Source: Vicia villosa
Taxonomy: Eukaryota; Streptophyta; Magnoliopsida; Fabales; Fabaceae
Assembly: GCF_029867415.1 (NCBI RefSeq)
Contig: NC_081183.1
Coordinates: 17,294,404 to 17,358,403, forward strand
Reading direction: 5' to 3'
DNA length: 64,000 nt
Positions 62,043 through 64,000 of the stretch are shown one piece after another. The position numbers were made by a program, and so were the translations under genes. The notes beneath the pieces were generated by a model. It was not told where the DNA came from, made no database searches, and worked only from the letters and a program-made list of their open reading frames with translations. Position 1 is the stretch's first letter. The number at the start of each line of letters is the position of its first letter.

Positions 62043-62471
62043 TCTACTACCTGATACACAAGCTAAAATAAAATTAAGCATGAGAGCTACAATATTAGTA
62101 TTAACTGAACAAACTTTTGTATGTTAACATAAACGGAATGACCCCGTCTCGTAACATTCACTATTGCATGTGTCACGAAGCAGTCTATCTGTTTCATCAA
62201 CCACCTGACATTATTATTACCCTCATTATCATATCATATAAAACTATATACATAATCAAAAACAACAAAAGACTTCCAGTTTTCCAACTTGCTTCTCTAT
62301 GTGAAGAATAACTTAACAACTCCAAAATGAAGAATAAGACAATCAAATATTTGATATACAGAATATGAAACATACCATTGGAATTAATTTTGGATTCACT
62401 GTCCAAAAACTTCCAGTACAGTATCCACTACTTACGCCCAAACAAATTCGAGAGCTATATACGAAAACCTA

Positions 62472-62552
62472 CAAATCAACTCTGCCAGCGCCCTGTTCGT
62501 ACATGTTAGGCTCGGCAAGCTTTGCAGCACCCTCAACCAATGCTTCTTTCAT
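62472..62552 (-). pseudogene. S1P: Exon fragment of membrane-bound site-1 protease (S1P)
   Basis: The minus strand reads MKEALVEGAAKL then NMYEQGAGRVDL, 27 codons, then TAG. This matches, as I recall it, the end of the subtilase catalytic domain of plant S1P/SBT6.1 (KQALVEGAAKL.GPNMYEQGAGRVDL). S1P is a Golgi subtilase that cleaves membrane-bound transcription factors such as bZIP28 and bZIP17. The boundary after GATTT is followed by GTAGGT, a plausible splice donor, so this looks like one exon. No other S1P exon was found nearby, hence a fragment, and it adjoins exons of a different gene. Confidence 0.72.
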
Positions 62553-62592
62553 GTTATATTGAAATAGTGTTTCAAATTTATGGGTAACTTAC

Positions 62593-63378
62593 ACTTTCTG
62601 AAAATTCTGGGCTGGGAATTCCTTCAGCCAAAGATTGAAGTCAAGGGTCGCTGGAAGAGTGGAACACTCCATACTCGGTGAGGCATTTATATGTTCCTCA
62701 CAATATGGTGACATATCTGCTATAGAATAAATATTGTATTAGTAATTCTGGTACATTAGCTTATTGAAAAACATTTAATTCTTGATAATTTTCAGCATAT
62801 GATCACTTCAACTGAGAGACAGAAAAAGTACATAGATATTACCTTGTTCCACTTTTCTAGTAGAAAGAATCCCTTCCATTTCAGCTCCATTTTCCTGAAA
62901 ATGATCAATAGGTGTCATAAGAACAACACAAACAACCTAATCAAAGTTTATCAGCCATAATTCTGCAGTTACAATATCAATACACAAACGGCCTAATCAA
63001 AGTCTATCAGTCATAATTCTGTAGTTACAAAATCAATACACAAACAGCCTAATCAAAGTTTATCTGTCACACTTCTGCAGTTACAAAATCACTTTAAAAT
63101 CATGTTAAATGATAAATAAGAAGACTATTTTAACTTTCCGAAGCATGCTACATTGCAGGGCAACACTGGAAATTGTGTATACTCTAACGAAGCTGGGTTT
63201 GAAATTGATAGGTTGGTGTGCAGAACCTGATGAATTGATAATATGGAAAAGAAGCCGCAACAAATCAAAAGCACCAAAATAAGTGATTACTACGAGACTT
63301 TTCACTGTCTAATAATACCATCCATTCCATATTTCCCTCATTGAATAATACAGGCACTTTGAAAATCATGTTACCAAC
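62593..63378 (-). pseudogene. Four phase-consistent exons of an unrecognised gene
   Basis: On the minus strand four segments have splice-like ends and compatible phases. Exon 1 is 63378-63294 (after TTTTCAG, before GTAGTA; VGNMIFKVPVLFNEGNMEWM). Exon 2 is 63226-63135 (after TTCATCAG, before GTTAAA; SAHQPINFKPSFVRVYTISS). Exon 3 is 62894-62843 (after TTTTCAG, before GTAATA; ENGAEMEGILSTRKVEQ). Exon 4 is 62719-62593 (after CTATAG, before GTAAGT; LDFNLWLKEFPAQNFQK). They give about 118 codons without a stop. Introns are 67, 240 and 123 bp; the second contains a 56-bp tandem repeat. I do not recognise the protein. It may be a captured multi-exon fragment or the end of a real gene; further exons may lie above 63400. 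Confidence 0.5.
62936..63091. repeat. 56-bp tandem repeat, 2.8 copies
   Basis: CCTAATCAAAGTTTATCAGC and the following bases repeat from 62936, 62992 and 63048 with a few substitutions; it lies in the inferred second intron of the four-exon chain. Confidence 0.93.
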
Positions 63379-64000
63379 CTGAAAATACCAGCCCCTGTCT
63401 GATAAATCAAGTTACTAATATAAAAAAGCTTACTCTTTATCCACCATTGATTTGAATTGAATATAAGAACATACAAACATCAAGAAAAATTAGATATCAA
63501 AATCAACATTATCTAGAATTACTTTTCCTGCATCAAATTTCCAGCTTCATCATAAAGAAACAAAAAATCATTTCTTATTGAAAATTGAAATCTATACCAA
63601 ATTTATTTACCAAATTACTTTTCCGCCATCCTTATGCTTCAAAGCTAAAAATATTTGATTAGAAGAATCTCATTCAGATAGTCCACCACCACTGACCGCT
63701 GAATCATCTGAGTATCTCATTCTGAAGGGAAATTGAGAGTAACTAAGTTACAGACAGATATCATAGTTAATGACACAACGCATACTTACAATTAAAAGAA
63801 ATAGTGATCGAATGACTTCATAAAAACTCAAGATAAAGAAGAGTAGGACTCACAATTTTTCGTAATAAGAACTTTTCATGGCTTAAATGTATAAAACCAC
63901 ACAACTTAATTATATAGTCTTCTATCAAAGACTGGAAAACAAACAACATTTATAAATATATGAAAGACACAAATATCTCATTTAATCTCGTCGAGAATAA
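63379..64000. other. Upstream of the exon chain
   Basis: Minus-strand TTTCCCTTCAG (about 63721-63731) is followed by ATGAGATACTCAGATGATTC (MRYSDDSAVSGGGLSE then stop). A short piece ALKHKDGGKVIW sits between TTTTTAG and GTAAAT near 63612-63650. These could be further exons of the same gene but phases were not resolved. Confidence 0.3.

Larger units (their letters stand above)
60777..64000 (-). mobile_element. Helitron 3, 3' end in window, likely carrying captured exons
   Basis: Minus-strand terminus ACCCGTGC-GGAG-GCACGGGT (60787-60806, perfect 8-bp stem), TTCACA, CTAG, T: a standard Helitron 3' end. The element runs to higher coordinates and its 5' end is not seen, so its extent to the window edge is inference. 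The first 1.7 kb has short tandem duplications. At 62472-63378 there are same-strand pieces of host genes with introns, the usual result of Helitron gene capture. No Rep/helicase. Confidence 0.62.

Noticed and set aside
62936..63091. Regularly spaced repeats that might suggest a CRISPR-like array
   Set aside because: The 56-bp units are contiguous tandem copies without unique spacers, in a eukaryotic genome; no cas-like gene is present.

Overview
This is plant nuclear DNA, most likely from a legume of the inverted-repeat-lacking clade (pea, vetch, clover, medick group). The reasons are a nodule-type cysteine-rich (NCR) peptide gene, two solo LTRs of 2.8 and 3.2 kb that look Ogre/Tat-like, AT-rich spacers with long microsatellites, and plant-type introns. 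Only three loci look like intact host genes, all on the minus strand: an NCR-like secreted peptide (14830-15015), a two-exon LRR receptor kinase close to Arabidopsis At1g17230 (19661-23101), and a single-exon WAG1/WAG2-type AGC kinase (46416-47858). Almost everything else is transposon DNA or decayed gene pieces.

Layout. 1-8.0 kb: a decayed Ty1/copia element (minus) split by an Ogre-like solo LTR (692-3442, target duplication AGGAT). The copia element itself sits in a fragment of a TRS120 (TRAPP II subunit) gene that continues to about 8.57 kb. 8.6-10.4 kb: unrecognised broken ORFs. 10.4-14.6 kb: a frameshifted LINE with endonuclease, reverse transcriptase, zf-RVT and RNase H. 14.8-15.0 kb: the NCR gene. 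15.7-17.3 kb: a MULE/FAR1-type transposase relic and a small domain that recurs at 57.5 kb. 17.4 kb: a Helitron 3' end. 19.7-23.1 kb: the receptor kinase. 23.9 kb: a SINE with a 15-bp target duplication. 24.1-35.9 kb: a four-level nest, in which a Tnt1-like copia element carries a CACTA element in its 3' LTR, the CACTA carries a hAT-type MITE, and the MITE carries an Ogre-like solo LTR. 38.3-39.4 kb: a duplicated MITE inside a very long (AAT)n array. 39.9-43.2 kb: a Helitron made of ~170-bp tandem repeats, hit by a LINE whose 5' half is inverted (twin priming). 44-45.7 and 53.4-55.7 kb: relics of a 'putative gypsy-type transposon' protein. 46.4-47.9 kb: the WAG kinase. 49.9-50.6 kb: a LINE relic. 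51.06-51.34 kb: a foldback MULE-type MITE. 57.4-59.3 kb: a plant-mobile-domain (MAIN/MAIL-like) pseudogene facing the small recurring domain. 60.8-64 kb: a third Helitron, also on the minus strand, which appears to carry a site-1 protease exon next to a phase-consistent chain of four exons from a gene I do not recognise.

The host genes do not form an operon or a visible pathway: NCR peptides act in nodule symbiosis, the LRR kinase is a plasma-membrane receptor, and WAG kinases control polar auxin transport by phosphorylating PIN carriers. The main interest of the window is structural: datable insertion order, gene-fragment capture, and microsatellite/MITE expansion. All family names rest on reading translated motifs by eye; no searches were run.
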